Assembly (NCBI RefSeq): GCF_028710545.1
Contig: NZ_JAQTTX010000004.1
Coordinates: forward strand, 1 to 64,000
DNA: 64,000 nucleotides
Source: Halothiobacillus sp.
GTDB lineage: Bacteria; Pseudomonadota; Gammaproteobacteria; Halothiobacillales; Halothiobacillaceae
Direction: 5' to 3'
Both the position numbers and the translations under genes were made by a program. Shown piece after piece: positions 26,170 to 35,434 of this stretch. How positions within the stretch are numbered: the stretch's first letter is position 1; each line of letters opens with the position of its first letter. Under the pieces are notes generated by a model. It had not been told where the DNA came from. It searched no databases and saw only the letters and a program-made list of their open reading frames with translations.

Positions 26170-28494
26170 ATGCACCCAACCATATCTCGCGCCCGCACTG
26201 TGCGGCGCACGAATCCAAGACGGCTAGCCCTTTCGTTAGCTGTTTCTTGCATCCTTGCCTCAGGAATTTTCTCTACAAGCGCACAAGCCGAAGGCACCAC
26301 CCCTGCTGATCAGGCAGCCGACAGCAAGTCTTGCAGTCTGTGCCCACCATTCGGCCCGGACCGCCCCCCACTTCGGGTTCAACCACTCGACACACCGGCG
26401 CAGGCAACCGCTGACCATGCTCAGTTCGAGCAGAACGGGACGATTCAACTCAAGGGTGATGCGCGCATCGTGCGGCCAGCCGACCGCATCACCGGCAACC
26501 AGCTCACCTATCAAAAACAGCCGGAGGAACGTATCACGGGCACGGGCGATCTGTGGTACGAAACGCCGGATTTTACCCTCAATGCCGATCATGGCTGGCT
26601 TGAGCCGCAGTTGCACCAGGGCGAATTGAACGATGCCCGATACTGGCTCAACAGCCGCCGGGCCTCGGGCAGCGCAAGCCGGGTCGAGCAACACAGCGAA
26701 TCAACCTACCAGCTGTTCACGGCCGACTACTCCACCTGCCCGCCTGCAAAGCGGGCCTGGGATATTTCGGCAAAACAAATCGACCTCGACCGTGAGTCCG
26801 GACGAGGCCAAGCCTATGACGCCGTTCTGCACGCGGGCGGCGTCCCGATCTTTTATTTCCCGTACTTCAACTTCCCGATCGATAATCGTCGACAAAGCGG
26901 CCTGCTCTTCCCGACCTTCGGTAGCAGCACATCGGGTGGTATTGAATACGTCCAACCCTATTACTGGAACATCGCGCCGAATATGGACGCGACGATTTCA
27001 CCCCATGTATTTACGCGCCGTGGACTGGGTCTGGATACGGAATTCCGTTATCTCCACCGCTTCGGCAGCACAGGTGCAGGTTACGATCAGGTCAACCTGT
27101 TCTGGCTCCCCAACGACCGGGTTTACGGTGAGAAGCGCTGGGCGCTGACGCTAAAAGATCAAGCACAGGTCACACCGAATCTCTCCTACGCCCTGAACGT
27201 CAATCGGGTATCTGATCAGCAGTTTTTCCGTGATTTCTCCACCAATCTCAATCAGGCCACCACAGATTATCTGCCGACCCAGTTCAATCTGAATGCGACA
27301 ACGGGTGGTTGGTCGCTTGGGCTGATGGCACTGCAATACCAGACCGTGAACCCGTTGATTCCCCAGTCGGCCTATCCGTACCGGATCATGCCCAGAATCA
27401 CGGCCAGCAAAAATTTTGATCTGGGCTTGGCCGATCTATCTCTGGTTGCCGATGCCACGCGGTTCTCAAACTCCTATTCCAGTGCCACTACCGGTCAAAG
27501 GTTGCATGTCGCGCCATCGCTATACCATGAGTTCCGCGACAGTTGGTATGAAATCACGCCGAAATTGACACTTGATGCCACGGCCTATCAGTTGACGCGC
27601 GGCTTGAGCGACCCTCTGTACCAGACAAGTGATCCCCAGGAACACCCCACACGCGTCCTGCCGATCACCAGCTTGGACTCGAAACTGTTTTTTGAGCGAA
27701 GTTACGGTGAGACGGGCCGGTATCGCGCACAACTCGAACCCAGACTCTATTACCTGAATGTGCCCTACCGCGATCAGACGAACATCCCCTTGTTCGATAC
27801 CGGCTTGACGAACCTGAGCTACAGCCAGCTATTCACTGCCAATCGGTTCAGTGGCGGTGACCGCATCAGTGACGCCAATGCCCTGACATACGGCGTCAGC
27901 TGGTCGCTTATTGATACGGTGCAGGGCACCGAGCCATTGAGCTTGCGGATTGCCCAGCGATACAACTTCAGGGAAAGTCGCGTCATCCCGACCGTCGATA
28001 AAGGCGGCTCTACCGTGGTGGCCGAGGCTTATTCCGACATCAACAAACACTGGAACGGCTCGTTTACGGCCGAATACGACAGTGACAGCGGCCACATCGG
28101 GCGCACGCAAACCCGCCTGGGTTACCGTGCCGACCAGGGCAGCGTGGCCAATGTCAGTTACTTCACAAAGCCGCAGGACACCACGCAGGCCTACCGACAG
28201 GGGGATGTTTCGTTTGCTTGGCAGACCAGCCTCCACTGGCAGGTCCTCGGGCGCCTGGGTTACGATTTCAATCAGAACAAGGTGGTACAATCGCTGCTCG
28301 GCGTGGGTTACGATTCCTGCTGCTGGGCCGCACGGGTCGCTTTGAAACGTTATGTTGTCAATCCCGATACCTTTGGCACCATGGCTGCGCCAAAATATTC
28401 CAATGCGATCTTGTTTGAGGTCGAACTCAAAGGGCTCGGCAGTTTTGGTCAGAAGAACCGGTTCCAGCAGGAAATTCTCGGTTATGATCAATAA
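26170..28494 (+). CDS. lptD: LPS assembly outer-membrane protein LptD
   Basis: A 774-residue protein: a signal peptide to about residue 40 (SAQA|EG), an OstA/LptA-like jellyroll (about 75-220) and a large beta-barrel of aromatic-ended strands, including FPYFNFPIDNRRQSGLLFPTFG. Cysteines resemble the disulfide pattern of LptD: C55 and C58 at the mature N-terminus, one in YSTCPPAKRAW, and an adjacent pair in YDSCCWAARV. It inserts lipopolysaccharide into the outer leaflet with LptE. The next gene, surA, encodes a chaperone that folds it, as in E. coli. Confidence 0.95.
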   Translation: MHPTISRARTVRRTNPRRLALSLAVSCILASGIFSTSAQAEGTTPADQAADSKSCSLCPPFGPDRPPLRVQPLDTPAQATADHAQFEQNGTIQLKGDARIVRPADRITGNQLTYQKQPEERITGTGDLWYETPDFTLNADHGWLEPQLHQGELNDARYWLNSRRASGSASRVEQHSESTYQLFTADYSTCPPAKRAWDISAKQIDLDRESGRGQAYDAVLHAGGVPIFYFPYFNFPIDNRRQSGLLFPTFGSSTSGGIEYVQPYYWNIAPNMDATISPHVFTRRGLGLDTEFRYLHRFGSTGAGYDQVNLFWLPNDRVYGEKRWALTLKDQAQVTPNLSYALNVNRVSDQQFFRDFSTNLNQATTDYLPTQFNLNATTGGWSLGLMALQYQTVNPLIPQSAYPYRIMPRITASKNFDLGLADLSLVADATRFSNSYSSATTGQRLHVAPSLYHEFRDSWYEITPKLTLDATAYQLTRGLSDPLYQTSDPQEHPTRVLPITSLDSKLFFERSYGETGRYRAQLEPRLYYLNVPYRDQTNIPLFDTGLTNLSYSQLFTANRFSGGDRISDANALTYGVSWSLIDTVQGTEPLSLRIAQRYNFRESRVIPTVDKGGSTVVAEAYSDINKHWNGSFTAEYDSDSGHIGRTQTRLGYRADQGSVANVSYFTKPQDTTQAYRQGDVSFAWQTSLHWQVLGRLGYDFNQNKVVQSLLGVGYDSCCWAARVALKRYVVNPDTFGTMAAPKYSNAILFEVELKGLGSFGQKNRFQQEILGYDQ

Positions 28495-28609
28495 ACTTAC
28501 AAAAGCCAAGCATCATCACTGCTTCCCGTTTACCGGCCTTGCCGCCGCATTGCAGGCCGGCCATTGATCATCAACACACCATTCTAGATTCAGGAACACC
28601 GGAATTTTT

Positions 28610-30007
28610 ATGACCACATCGCCACGTTCGTCTTTTCTGCTCCCTATTTTTGCGCGTCTGACACCCGCCTGGCTGGCACTGGCCGCCGGACTCTCTTTTG
28701 GCGTCGTGTTCAGCACACCCACGATTGCAGCAGACCTCACGCCTGCCGCCGGTGAACAGATGTTCGATCGAATCGTGGCCGTGGTGAACCAGAGCGTGAT
28801 CACGCAACGGCAGTTGAATGAACGCCTCCAGCAGGTTTCCAGCCAGATCAATATTCAGGCTCTGAGCCCCTCCGACTTCAAACAACTCGAAGAGCGCGTA
28901 CTTGATCGGATGATCACCGAAGAAGTCGAACTGCAACGGGCCAAACAAATCGGCATTACAGTGGACGACCAGCGGCTGAACAGCGCACTCGATGGCATTG
29001 CACAGCGCAACGGCATGAGCCTCGATCAGCTTCAACAGGCGGTCACTCGCCAAGGCGAAGACTGGAACAGCTATCGCGATAACATTCGCAAACAGATCAT
29101 TATCGACGAACTCAAACGACGCGAAGTCTATGAACGCGTGGACATTACCGACCGGGATATCGACGAGTACCTCAAGCAGTACATGGGCGCTAATTCCGAC
29201 ACAACGGAATACCATCTTGCCCAGATTCTGATCAGCGTGCCTGAAAATGCCACGCCATCACAGGTGGAAAATGCCAAGAAACGAGCGGATGATGTTTTGG
29301 CTGCACTCAAGGCAGGTCAGGATTTCGCCAAGGTCTCGGCTGAACGTTCCGACGCCCCCGATGCGACCAAAGGCGGCGACCTTGGCTGGCGTGATATGTC
29401 GCGGATTCCCGGCTTGTTTACGGATACGGTCAAAAGTCTTAAGCCAGGTGAAATCAGTGGCCTGATTCGCAGCCCCAATGGCTTCCATATCCTCAAGCTG
29501 TTGGGCGAACGCAAGCGCACGGCTGGAAACACCCAACTGACGGAATATGAAGCCGAACATGTCCTGATTCAGGTCAATAGCAAGCGTGACCCTGTAGCAG
29601 CCAAGGCCGAAGCGGAAAAACTCCGTCAGGAAATTATCAGTGGCAAAGCGACATTCGCCGAAATTGCCAGCAAATACTCCGACGATAAAGGTTCAGCGCA
29701 GCAAGGCGGCATGTTGGGCTGGGTCAATCCTTCCGATATGGTTCCCGAATTTGCCACCATACTTGAACAGACGCCTGTCGGCAAAATCAGCCCGGTATTC
29801 CAGACGCAGTTCGGTTTTCATTTCCTTGAGGTATTGAAAACACGCGAGGTACAGGTGCCCACAGACAAACTCAGAGCACAGGCCCGCCAGGCAATCGGAC
29901 AGCGTCGTGCAGATGAAGATCTGGTCAATTACATCCGCCGTCTGCGTGCCGAGGCCTACATCGATAATCGTCTTACCGGCACCATCAACGACTCAGCCAC
30001 GGAATGA
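28610..30007 (+). CDS. surA: Periplasmic chaperone/prolyl isomerase SurA
   Basis: A 465-residue SurA. A signal peptide ends near TIAA|DL (about residue 43). The N-terminal chaperone domain (DRIVAVVNQSVITQRQLNERL) is followed by two parvulin domains at about 200-305 (YHLAQILISVPE) and 315-415 (EAEHVLIQVNSK), and then the C-terminal helix. It escorts outer-membrane proteins, notably LptD. It starts 115 bp after lptD; the stop overlaps the pdxA start (ATGA). Confidence 0.95.
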   Translation: MTTSPRSSFLLPIFARLTPAWLALAAGLSFGVVFSTPTIAADLTPAAGEQMFDRIVAVVNQSVITQRQLNERLQQVSSQINIQALSPSDFKQLEERVLDRMITEEVELQRAKQIGITVDDQRLNSALDGIAQRNGMSLDQLQQAVTRQGEDWNSYRDNIRKQIIIDELKRREVYERVDITDRDIDEYLKQYMGANSDTTEYHLAQILISVPENATPSQVENAKKRADDVLAALKAGQDFAKVSAERSDAPDATKGGDLGWRDMSRIPGLFTDTVKSLKPGEISGLIRSPNGFHILKLLGERKRTAGNTQLTEYEAEHVLIQVNSKRDPVAAKAEAEKLRQEIISGKATFAEIASKYSDDKGSAQQGGMLGWVNPSDMVPEFATILEQTPVGKISPVFQTQFGFHFLEVLKTREVQVPTDKLRAQARQAIGQRRADEDLVNYIRRLRAEAYIDNRLTGTINDSATE

Positions 30008-31047
30008 TTCCCAGGTCGATGACCGCTGGGGCGCCTGTGCCGCGTCTGGCAATCACCAGTGGTGAACCGGCAGGCATCGGCCCCGATCTATTATTGGCGC
30101 TTGGTGCCCGGCAATCCGATGCGGCCGATTTTCTCGCCAAGCTCCCTGTCGAGCTGGTTATCCTGGGTGATCGGGTGGTGTTCGATGAACGCGCCCGATT
30201 GCTCGGACTGACCTACGACTGGCCGGATTACGATCCCGAAGCCCCTGCCGATGCGGGCACCATTCGCTTTGTGAATCTGCCAACCCATCAACCGGTGCAT
30301 GCCGGGCGTCTTAATCCCCGTAATGCGACCCATGTACTGGCATTGCTTGATCGGGCTGCGGATGGCTGCACTGCCGGCGAGTTCATCGGCATGGTGACCG
30401 CTCCGGTGCACAAGGGCGTCATCAACGATGCGGGTATCGCCTTCTCCGGTCATACCGAATACCTCGCCGATCGCGTGGGCGGTCATCCGGTGATGATGCT
30501 GACCGCGCGCAACGACACCGCACATCCGCTTCGAGTCGCGCTGGCAACAACGCATCTTCCACTTCTGGACGTACCCGGCGCGATCAGCCAACAGCTCATC
30601 ACCGAGGTACTCGATATTCTGAACCGCGACCTTTTGGCATGGCTGGGCAAACCGAGGCCCCGCATCCTCGTTTGCGGTCTCAACCCCCATGCGGGCGAAT
30701 CCGGTCATCTTGGGCGTGAGGAAATCGACATCATCGGCCCCGCGCTCGAACAGGCCCGCGAATCCGGCATCAACGCCATCGGGCCACTCCCGGCCGACAC
30801 CCTGTTTACCCCACAACACCTCGACCATGCCGATGCCGTTCTTGCCATGTATCACGATCAGGGGTTGCCGGTGCTGAAATATGCCGGATTTGGCGAGGCG
30901 GTGAACATCACCTTGGGCTTGCCGATCATCCGCACATCGGTTGATCATGGCACGGCGCTCGATATCGCAGGCTCCGGCAAGGCCCATGGCGGCTCGCTGC
31001 GTGCCGCGATCCTTTGTGCCTTGTCGCGGGCAGGATTATCGGCCTGA
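30004..31047 (+). CDS. pdxA: 4-hydroxythreonine-4-phosphate dehydrogenase
   Basis: A 347-residue PdxA of the pyridoxal phosphate pathway. Visible motifs: ITSGEPAGIGPDL at the N-terminus, TAPVHKGVINDAGIAFSGHTE with metal and substrate ligands, LNPHAGESGHLGREE, DTLF and AMYHDQGLPVLKY. The first ATG overlaps the surA stop; another ATG 15 bp later is possible. Its TGA stop overlaps the rsmA ATG, so the three genes are translationally linked. Confidence 0.95.
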   Translation: MIPRSMTAGAPVPRLAITSGEPAGIGPDLLLALGARQSDAADFLAKLPVELVILGDRVVFDERARLLGLTYDWPDYDPEAPADAGTIRFVNLPTHQPVHAGRLNPRNATHVLALLDRAADGCTAGEFIGMVTAPVHKGVINDAGIAFSGHTEYLADRVGGHPVMMLTARNDTAHPLRVALATTHLPLLDVPGAISQQLITEVLDILNRDLLAWLGKPRPRILVCGLNPHAGESGHLGREEIDIIGPALEQARESGINAIGPLPADTLFTPQHLDHADAVLAMYHDQGLPVLKYAGFGEAVNITLGLPIIRTSVDHGTALDIAGSGKAHGGSLRAAILCALSRAGLSA

Positions 31048-31919
31048 TGAGTGATACCTCCGGCATTTTGGATGGACACCGCGCCCGCAAGCGCTTCGGC
31101 CAGAACTTTCTGACCGATGAAGCCGTGATTGCGCGCATCGTTTCTGCCATTGCGCCCAAGGCCGAAGATCGCCTGATCGAAATCGGACCGGGGCTCGGCG
31201 CCCTGACCTGTCAGTTGATCCAGCCACTGACGCACCTTACCGTGATCGAGCTCGATCGGGACATCATCCCGAAACTGTTGGCTCGCTGTAGCAAGCAGAA
31301 AACCGCCCATGATCAGGCATCACAGAGCAAGCTCACCGTTCTGGAACAAGACGCGCTTACCCTCGATCTTGCCCCACTGGCTGGCGAAGGCCCGCTGCGG
31401 ATTGCGGGCAACCTGCCGTACAACATTGCCACGCCATTGATTTTTCATCTGCTTGAACAGTCGAAACACATAGTCGACATGACCTTCATGCTGCAAAAGG
31501 AAGTGGTCGATCGCCTCGCCGCCCACCCCGGCAACCGGGACTATGGTCGCCTTTCGCTCATGGTGCAGGCGGTGGCCGAAGTCGAATCCCTTTTCGTCGT
31601 CCCGCCCACGGCGTTCAATCCGCCGCCAAAGGTCGATTCCGCGATTGTCCGCCTTGTGCCAAGAGAACAACCGCTTGTTCCGGATGATCTGAAACCATTG
31701 TTCGGAGAGTTGGTCAGCCTCGCTTTTGCTCATCGGCGAAAAACGCTGCAAAATAACTTGAAACATCGTCTGCCCACGTCAACAATCGTTGATGCAGGAA
31801 TCGATCCCGGCACCCGGGCGGAACAGGTCAGTCTGGATGAGTTCATCTCACTGGCCCGTCTCGTAAAGGAACTGGCAACGGACTCAGTCGCACCGGGAAA
31901 ACACACCGATCACTTTTAG
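31047..31919 (+). CDS. rsmA: 16S rRNA dimethyladenosine transferase
   Basis: A 290-residue KsgA/RsmA, which dimethylates two adjacent adenosines near the 3' end of 16S rRNA. It has KRFGQNFLTD at the N-terminus, the SAM motif EIGPGLGALT, ELDRDIIP, the NLPYNIATPL catalytic motif and the C-terminal FAHRRKTLQNNL. The ATG at 31047 overlaps the pdxA stop (TGATG). An insertion-like stretch after LLARCSKQKTAHDQ is slightly longer than in E. coli. Confidence 0.96.
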   Translation: MSDTSGILDGHRARKRFGQNFLTDEAVIARIVSAIAPKAEDRLIEIGPGLGALTCQLIQPLTHLTVIELDRDIIPKLLARCSKQKTAHDQASQSKLTVLEQDALTLDLAPLAGEGPLRIAGNLPYNIATPLIFHLLEQSKHIVDMTFMLQKEVVDRLAAHPGNRDYGRLSLMVQAVAEVESLFVVPPTAFNPPPKVDSAIVRLVPREQPLVPDDLKPLFGELVSLAFAHRRKTLQNNLKHRLPTSTIVDAGIDPGTRAEQVSLDEFISLARLVKELATDSVAPGKHTDHF

Positions 31920-31959
31920 GCCCTATGCACGGACTGAACTCAAAACCTGGTGGTGCACC

Positions 31960-32700
31960 GTGAACAACGCCCTAATCATTCCCAGCGTATCGCCAACCAT
32001 CGACGAACTGGTTGCACAGTGCGGGCATTATGTTCAGCAAAAGCTCAACCTTGCCATCGCACAACGGGGTATTGCACGCATGGCCCTGGCCGGCGGCAAT
32101 ACACCGAAGGCACTGTATGCATGGCTCGCCAGTCCGGCGCAAGCGTCACGGGTGAATTGGTCTTCTGTGCAATTTTACTTTGGTGATGAGCGCTCAGTAC
32201 CCCGGTCTCATCCCGACAGCAATTACGGCATGGCCAAAACCTATCTGTTCGATCCGCTGGGAATCAATCAAGATCAAGTCTTCCCGATGATCAGTGAGCC
32301 GATGCTCGATATTGTCGAAGAGGCGGCGCGGTACGAAAAAATTCTTGATAGCTGGCGTGATCAATCAGCCGGTAGAACACCGCCTGTGTTCGACCTCGCG
32401 CTCAATGGGATGGGCGCGGACGGGCACTTTGCTTCACTTTTTCCGGACACGCCCGCGTTATTGGAAAGGGAGCACTGGGTCGTTGCCAATCCGGTAGAGA
32501 AACTTGCGACACAACGGATCACCCTCACCTATCCTGTGTTTGAACAGGCACGAGCCGTGTGTTTTCTGGTTGCCGGTTCAGATAAGCAGGATGCTTTTTT
32601 TGCAGTCCAACAACCGGACTCCGGGCTACCCGTCGCCCGACTGATTCGTAAACGACAGACAGACTGGTTTGTTGACCAAGCCTGTATTGAAGGCATTTGA
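31960..32700 (+). CDS. pgl: 6-phosphogluconolactonase
   Basis: A 246-residue DevB/Pgl-type enzyme of the pentose phosphate or Entner-Doudoroff route. Typical motifs are ALAGGNTPKALYAWLA, VQFYFGDERSVPRSHPDSNYGMA (in two parts) and LNGMGADGHFASLFP. The start is taken as GTG at 31960. No zwf or edd gene is adjacent. Instead the gene is inserted between rsmA and apaG, normally neighbours, and its TGA abuts the apaG ATG. Confidence 0.92.
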   Translation: MNNALIIPSVSPTIDELVAQCGHYVQQKLNLAIAQRGIARMALAGGNTPKALYAWLASPAQASRVNWSSVQFYFGDERSVPRSHPDSNYGMAKTYLFDPLGINQDQVFPMISEPMLDIVEEAARYEKILDSWRDQSAGRTPPVFDLALNGMGADGHFASLFPDTPALLEREHWVVANPVEKLATQRITLTYPVFEQARAVCFLVAGSDKQDAFFAVQQPDSGLPVARLIRKRQTDWFVDQACIEGI

Positions 32701-33129
32701 ATGATATTCATGGAGCAATTTTCAGATCATCCGCTGGATAACGATGCCAAAGATGCATCCATCGAAATTCATGTAAAAACGGCATTCGTACCGGAGCATT
32801 CCGACCCCAAGTTGGATCGTTTTGCCTTCGGTTATGAAATTCACATCACGAACCGGGGATTGCATACCGTCCAGCTCATGGATCGGCACTGGCAGATCGA
32901 CATGGGCAATGGCTGTATCCAGGAAGTACGGGGTGAAGGCGTCGTCGGTGAGCAGCCGGTTCTGGCGCCGGGCGAATCATATCAGTATCAATCCGGGGCT
33001 ATCATCGAAACACCCGCCGGGCGCATGTGGGGCGATTACGGCTTTGTGACCGAAGACGGCGAAAAATTCCGGGCACCGATCCCCTTGTTCCATCTCTTGG
33101 CCCCCGGTCAATTCCGCCCGATCCATTAA
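32701..33129 (+). CDS. apaG: ApaG protein
   Basis: A 142-residue protein with the ApaG/DUF525 immunoglobulin-like fold: VKTAFVPEHSDPKLDRFAFG (E. coli 125 residues), YEIHITNRG, VRGEGVVGEQPVLAPGE and YQYQSGAIIETPAGRMWG. Biochemical function is unclear; mutants in other bacteria affect Co2+/Mg2+ resistance and the gene normally accompanies apaH. The ATG at 32701 has GAAGG 7 bp upstream and directly follows the pgl stop; an ATG at 32710 is the alternative. Confidence 0.94.
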   Translation: MIFMEQFSDHPLDNDAKDASIEIHVKTAFVPEHSDPKLDRFAFGYEIHITNRGLHTVQLMDRHWQIDMGNGCIQEVRGEGVVGEQPVLAPGESYQYQSGAIIETPAGRMWGDYGFVTEDGEKFRAPIPLFHLLAPGQFRPIH

Positions 33130-33134
33130 ATTTT

Positions 33135-33755
33135 ATGAGCCTGCGCCAAACCTATCGCCTATGGGCTCCAATCTACGATTTGATGCTCAAACAAGCCACC
33201 CGTGCCGCGCGGGCGCGCAACCTTGAAGCACTGGGGGCAATGGAAGGCAAATCACTCGCCATTATCGGCATTGGCAGTGGTCTTGACCTTGATTTATTCA
33301 ATGAACGGACCCAACCCCAATACTGCGTGGGGCTGGATATCACCCGTGCGATGCTCAAACGGGCACAAGCCCGCGGTGCCGCTTGTTCATTTCCAGTGCA
33401 GCTCATCGAAGCCGATGCCATGAACACGCCACTTAAGCCACAACAGTTCGACGTTGTGTTGCTGCACCTGATTCTGGCTGTCGTCCCAAGACCGGAACGG
33501 GCGTTGGCTGAAGCCAGTCGGATACTCAAACCCGGCGGACGCATCGTTATTTTCGATAAATTCCTGCATCATCATCAAAAAGCACCACTCCGGCGGCTGA
33601 TCAGCCCACTGCTTGGTATGCTGGCCACCCGAACGGATGTCGAACTCGAACCCTTGCTGGCCGCTCATCCTGAACTGACACGCATTCGCAATGAACCGCT
33701 GCTGGCCCGCGGATGGTTTCGAGGCATCACACTCATCAAAAACGATCCGAATTGA
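33135..33755 (+). CDS. Class I SAM-dependent methyltransferase (UbiE/PmtA-like)
   Basis: A 206-residue protein starting SLRQTYRLWAPIYDLMLKQ, the helix that opens UbiE- and PmtA-like methyltransferases. Motif I is IIGIGSGLDLDLF, motif II CVGLDITRAMLKRA, motif III DVVLLHLILAVVPRPE, followed by LKPGGRIVIFDKF. The substrate may be a phospholipid or quinone, but this is only a family guess. It starts 5 bp after apaG and ends 10 bp before apaH, so it is inside the operon, an unusual position. Confidence 0.82.
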   Translation: MSLRQTYRLWAPIYDLMLKQATRAARARNLEALGAMEGKSLAIIGIGSGLDLDLFNERTQPQYCVGLDITRAMLKRAQARGAACSFPVQLIEADAMNTPLKPQQFDVVLLHLILAVVPRPERALAEASRILKPGGRIVIFDKFLHHHQKAPLRRLISPLLGMLATRTDVELEPLLAAHPELTRIRNEPLLARGWFRGITLIKNDPN

Positions 33756-33765
33756 AGGAACTGTA

Positions 33766-34629
33766 ATGGCCACCTACGCAATTGGCGACCTCCAAGGTTG
33801 CCTCGACCCACTCAAATCCCTGTTGGAAAAAATTGCCTTCGATCCGGCGGCAGACACACTCTGGTTTGTAGGTGATCTGGTCAATCGAGGCCCGCAATCA
33901 CTCGAAGCACTCCGCTTTGTTCGGGACCTAGGCGATACGGCCATTACGGTACTCGGCAACCACGATCTGTTTCTGCTCGCCTGTGCCTTCACCGACCGAT
34001 CACCCAAACCGGGCGATACGCTGGACGCCATCCTCAATGCACCGGATCGGGATGAACTCATCGACTGGTTGCGCAACCGTCCACTGATTCATCAAGACAG
34101 CCAACTTGGCTGGACGCTTGTTCACGCAGGCATTCCACCCGATTGGGATCTGGATACAGCCCTGGCGCAGGCCAAAATGGCGCAGAAGGCCTTGAGGCAA
34201 TCGGATCCCCTGCCCTTTTTTACGGCCATGTTCGGCGAAAACCCAGCGTTCTGGCATGAAAAACTGAGTAAAACGCTTAAAATCCGCTATACGATCAACG
34301 CCCTGACCCGGATGCGCTATGTCACTCAGGACGGTCAGCTCGATCTCAAGGAAAAGCGCCCGATCGAGGAAGTGGGCGACAAGTTACTGCCCTGGTTCGA
34401 CTACCCGCGTCGGGCCAGCCGCAACGAACGCATTGTATTTGGCCACTGGTCGGCGCTCGGCGAAGCACGCGACCGAAAGAAGACCTGGTGCATCGACCAG
34501 GGTTGTCTCTGGGGACGCGAGTTGACCGCACTCCATCTTGATACCCGTCCCGCTACCGTCATTCAGGTTTCCTGCCCCTGTTACCGGCAACTGAACGTCA
34601 AACCGCCGTCGAAGCAGTCATCGACTTGA
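33766..34629 (+). CDS. apaH: Symmetrical diadenosine tetraphosphatase
   Basis: A 287-residue metallophosphoesterase that splits Ap4A into two ADP. Metal-site motifs: AIGDLQGC, WFVGDLVNRGP, VLGNHD and LVHAGIPP; FGHWSALG is present near residue 230. It starts just after GAAGGAACTGT. Its 3' end runs 32 bp into the 3' end of the oppositely oriented GST gene, so both coding regions share sequence. Confidence 0.96.
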   Translation: MATYAIGDLQGCLDPLKSLLEKIAFDPAADTLWFVGDLVNRGPQSLEALRFVRDLGDTAITVLGNHDLFLLACAFTDRSPKPGDTLDAILNAPDRDELIDWLRNRPLIHQDSQLGWTLVHAGIPPDWDLDTALAQAKMAQKALRQSDPLPFFTAMFGENPAFWHEKLSKTLKIRYTINALTRMRYVTQDGQLDLKEKRPIEEVGDKLLPWFDYPRRASRNERIVFGHWSALGEARDRKKTWCIDQGCLWGRELTALHLDTRPATVIQVSCPCYRQLNVKPPSKQSST

Positions 34630-35275
34630 GTTGTTCGTACCACTTGGCAAAGGCTGGATTGGATGCCTTGGCCAATGAAACCGCCGCCAGACCATCTGTA
34701 GAACGGAACACACCAAACACACTTAAATCCGCCAGATCCGGGATTTCACCACCGTGAAATGTCCGCCCCGCCAAACCGTCATTGACCCAATGCGCCACCG
34801 CTTCGGTCAAACCCGCGGGCGCGTCTGTAATACCGCGTTCACGCGCCTTTTTCTGCGATGACTTGGACATCGCCATCGAACCGGCAAACCGGATCATCGT
34901 GCGTTTCAGCACGCCGAAACCGGATGGTTTCAACACCTGACCGAAGGTTTGCCACGCCGTGCCAAAGTCCTTGTAGATGATGGGCGGAATAAAATGCACC
35001 AGGGTGTTGTCCACCCATTCGCGCCATTCGGGCACGGTGTCGTCGTTCGATAAATGCGTGAAATGATCATTGACGTAATCCATGATGACGGACGACTCGG
35101 TCACAACCTGTTCACCATCGACCAGCACCGGCACCTTCTTCAAACCCAGTGGCTCAAGCTCTTTCGAGTTCATGGGATTGACCTCAACCGTTTTGTACGG
35201 AATTTTGGCAAAGTGCAGTAACGATTTGACTTTCCAGCAGAAAGGGCAGGATTCGAATTGATACAAGGTAAGCAT
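34598..35275 (-). CDS. Glutathione S-transferase family protein (mPGES-2-like)
   Basis: A 225-residue protein. The thioredoxin-fold N-terminus has the glutaredoxin-like motif CPFC (residues 9-12) and KKVPVLVDGEQVVTESSVIMDY, the glutathione-binding cis-Pro and ESS region. The C-terminal helical domain resembles the prostaglandin E synthase 2-like branch (WREWVDNTLVHFIPPIIYKD). Expected role: glutathione-dependent thiol chemistry; substrate unknown. It is transcribed alone, leftward, with purM diverging from it. Confidence 0.82.
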   Translation of the reverse strand: MLTLYQFESCPFCWKVKSLLHFAKIPYKTVEVNPMNSKELEPLGLKKVPVLVDGEQVVTESSVIMDYVNDHFTHLSNDDTVPEWREWVDNTLVHFIPPIIYKDFGTAWQTFGQVLKPSGFGVLKRTMIRFAGSMAMSKSSQKKARERGITDAPAGLTEAVAHWVNDGLAGRTFHGGEIPDLADLSVFGVFRSTDGLAAVSLAKASNPAFAKWYEQLKSMTASTAV

Positions 35276-35434
35276 GAAAAAACTCCGATAAATAATCAGG
35301 TGGAATAGTCACAGGGTGGGAGTCTTACGATGGTAAAAAAATCCCTAGCAGACATCGCCGCCAGATTTCCCTCCGTTGCCCCCCTGCTCTGTTGTAAACT
35401 GTGCGGCAAAATTTCTATTTGTTAAAGCGCCATC

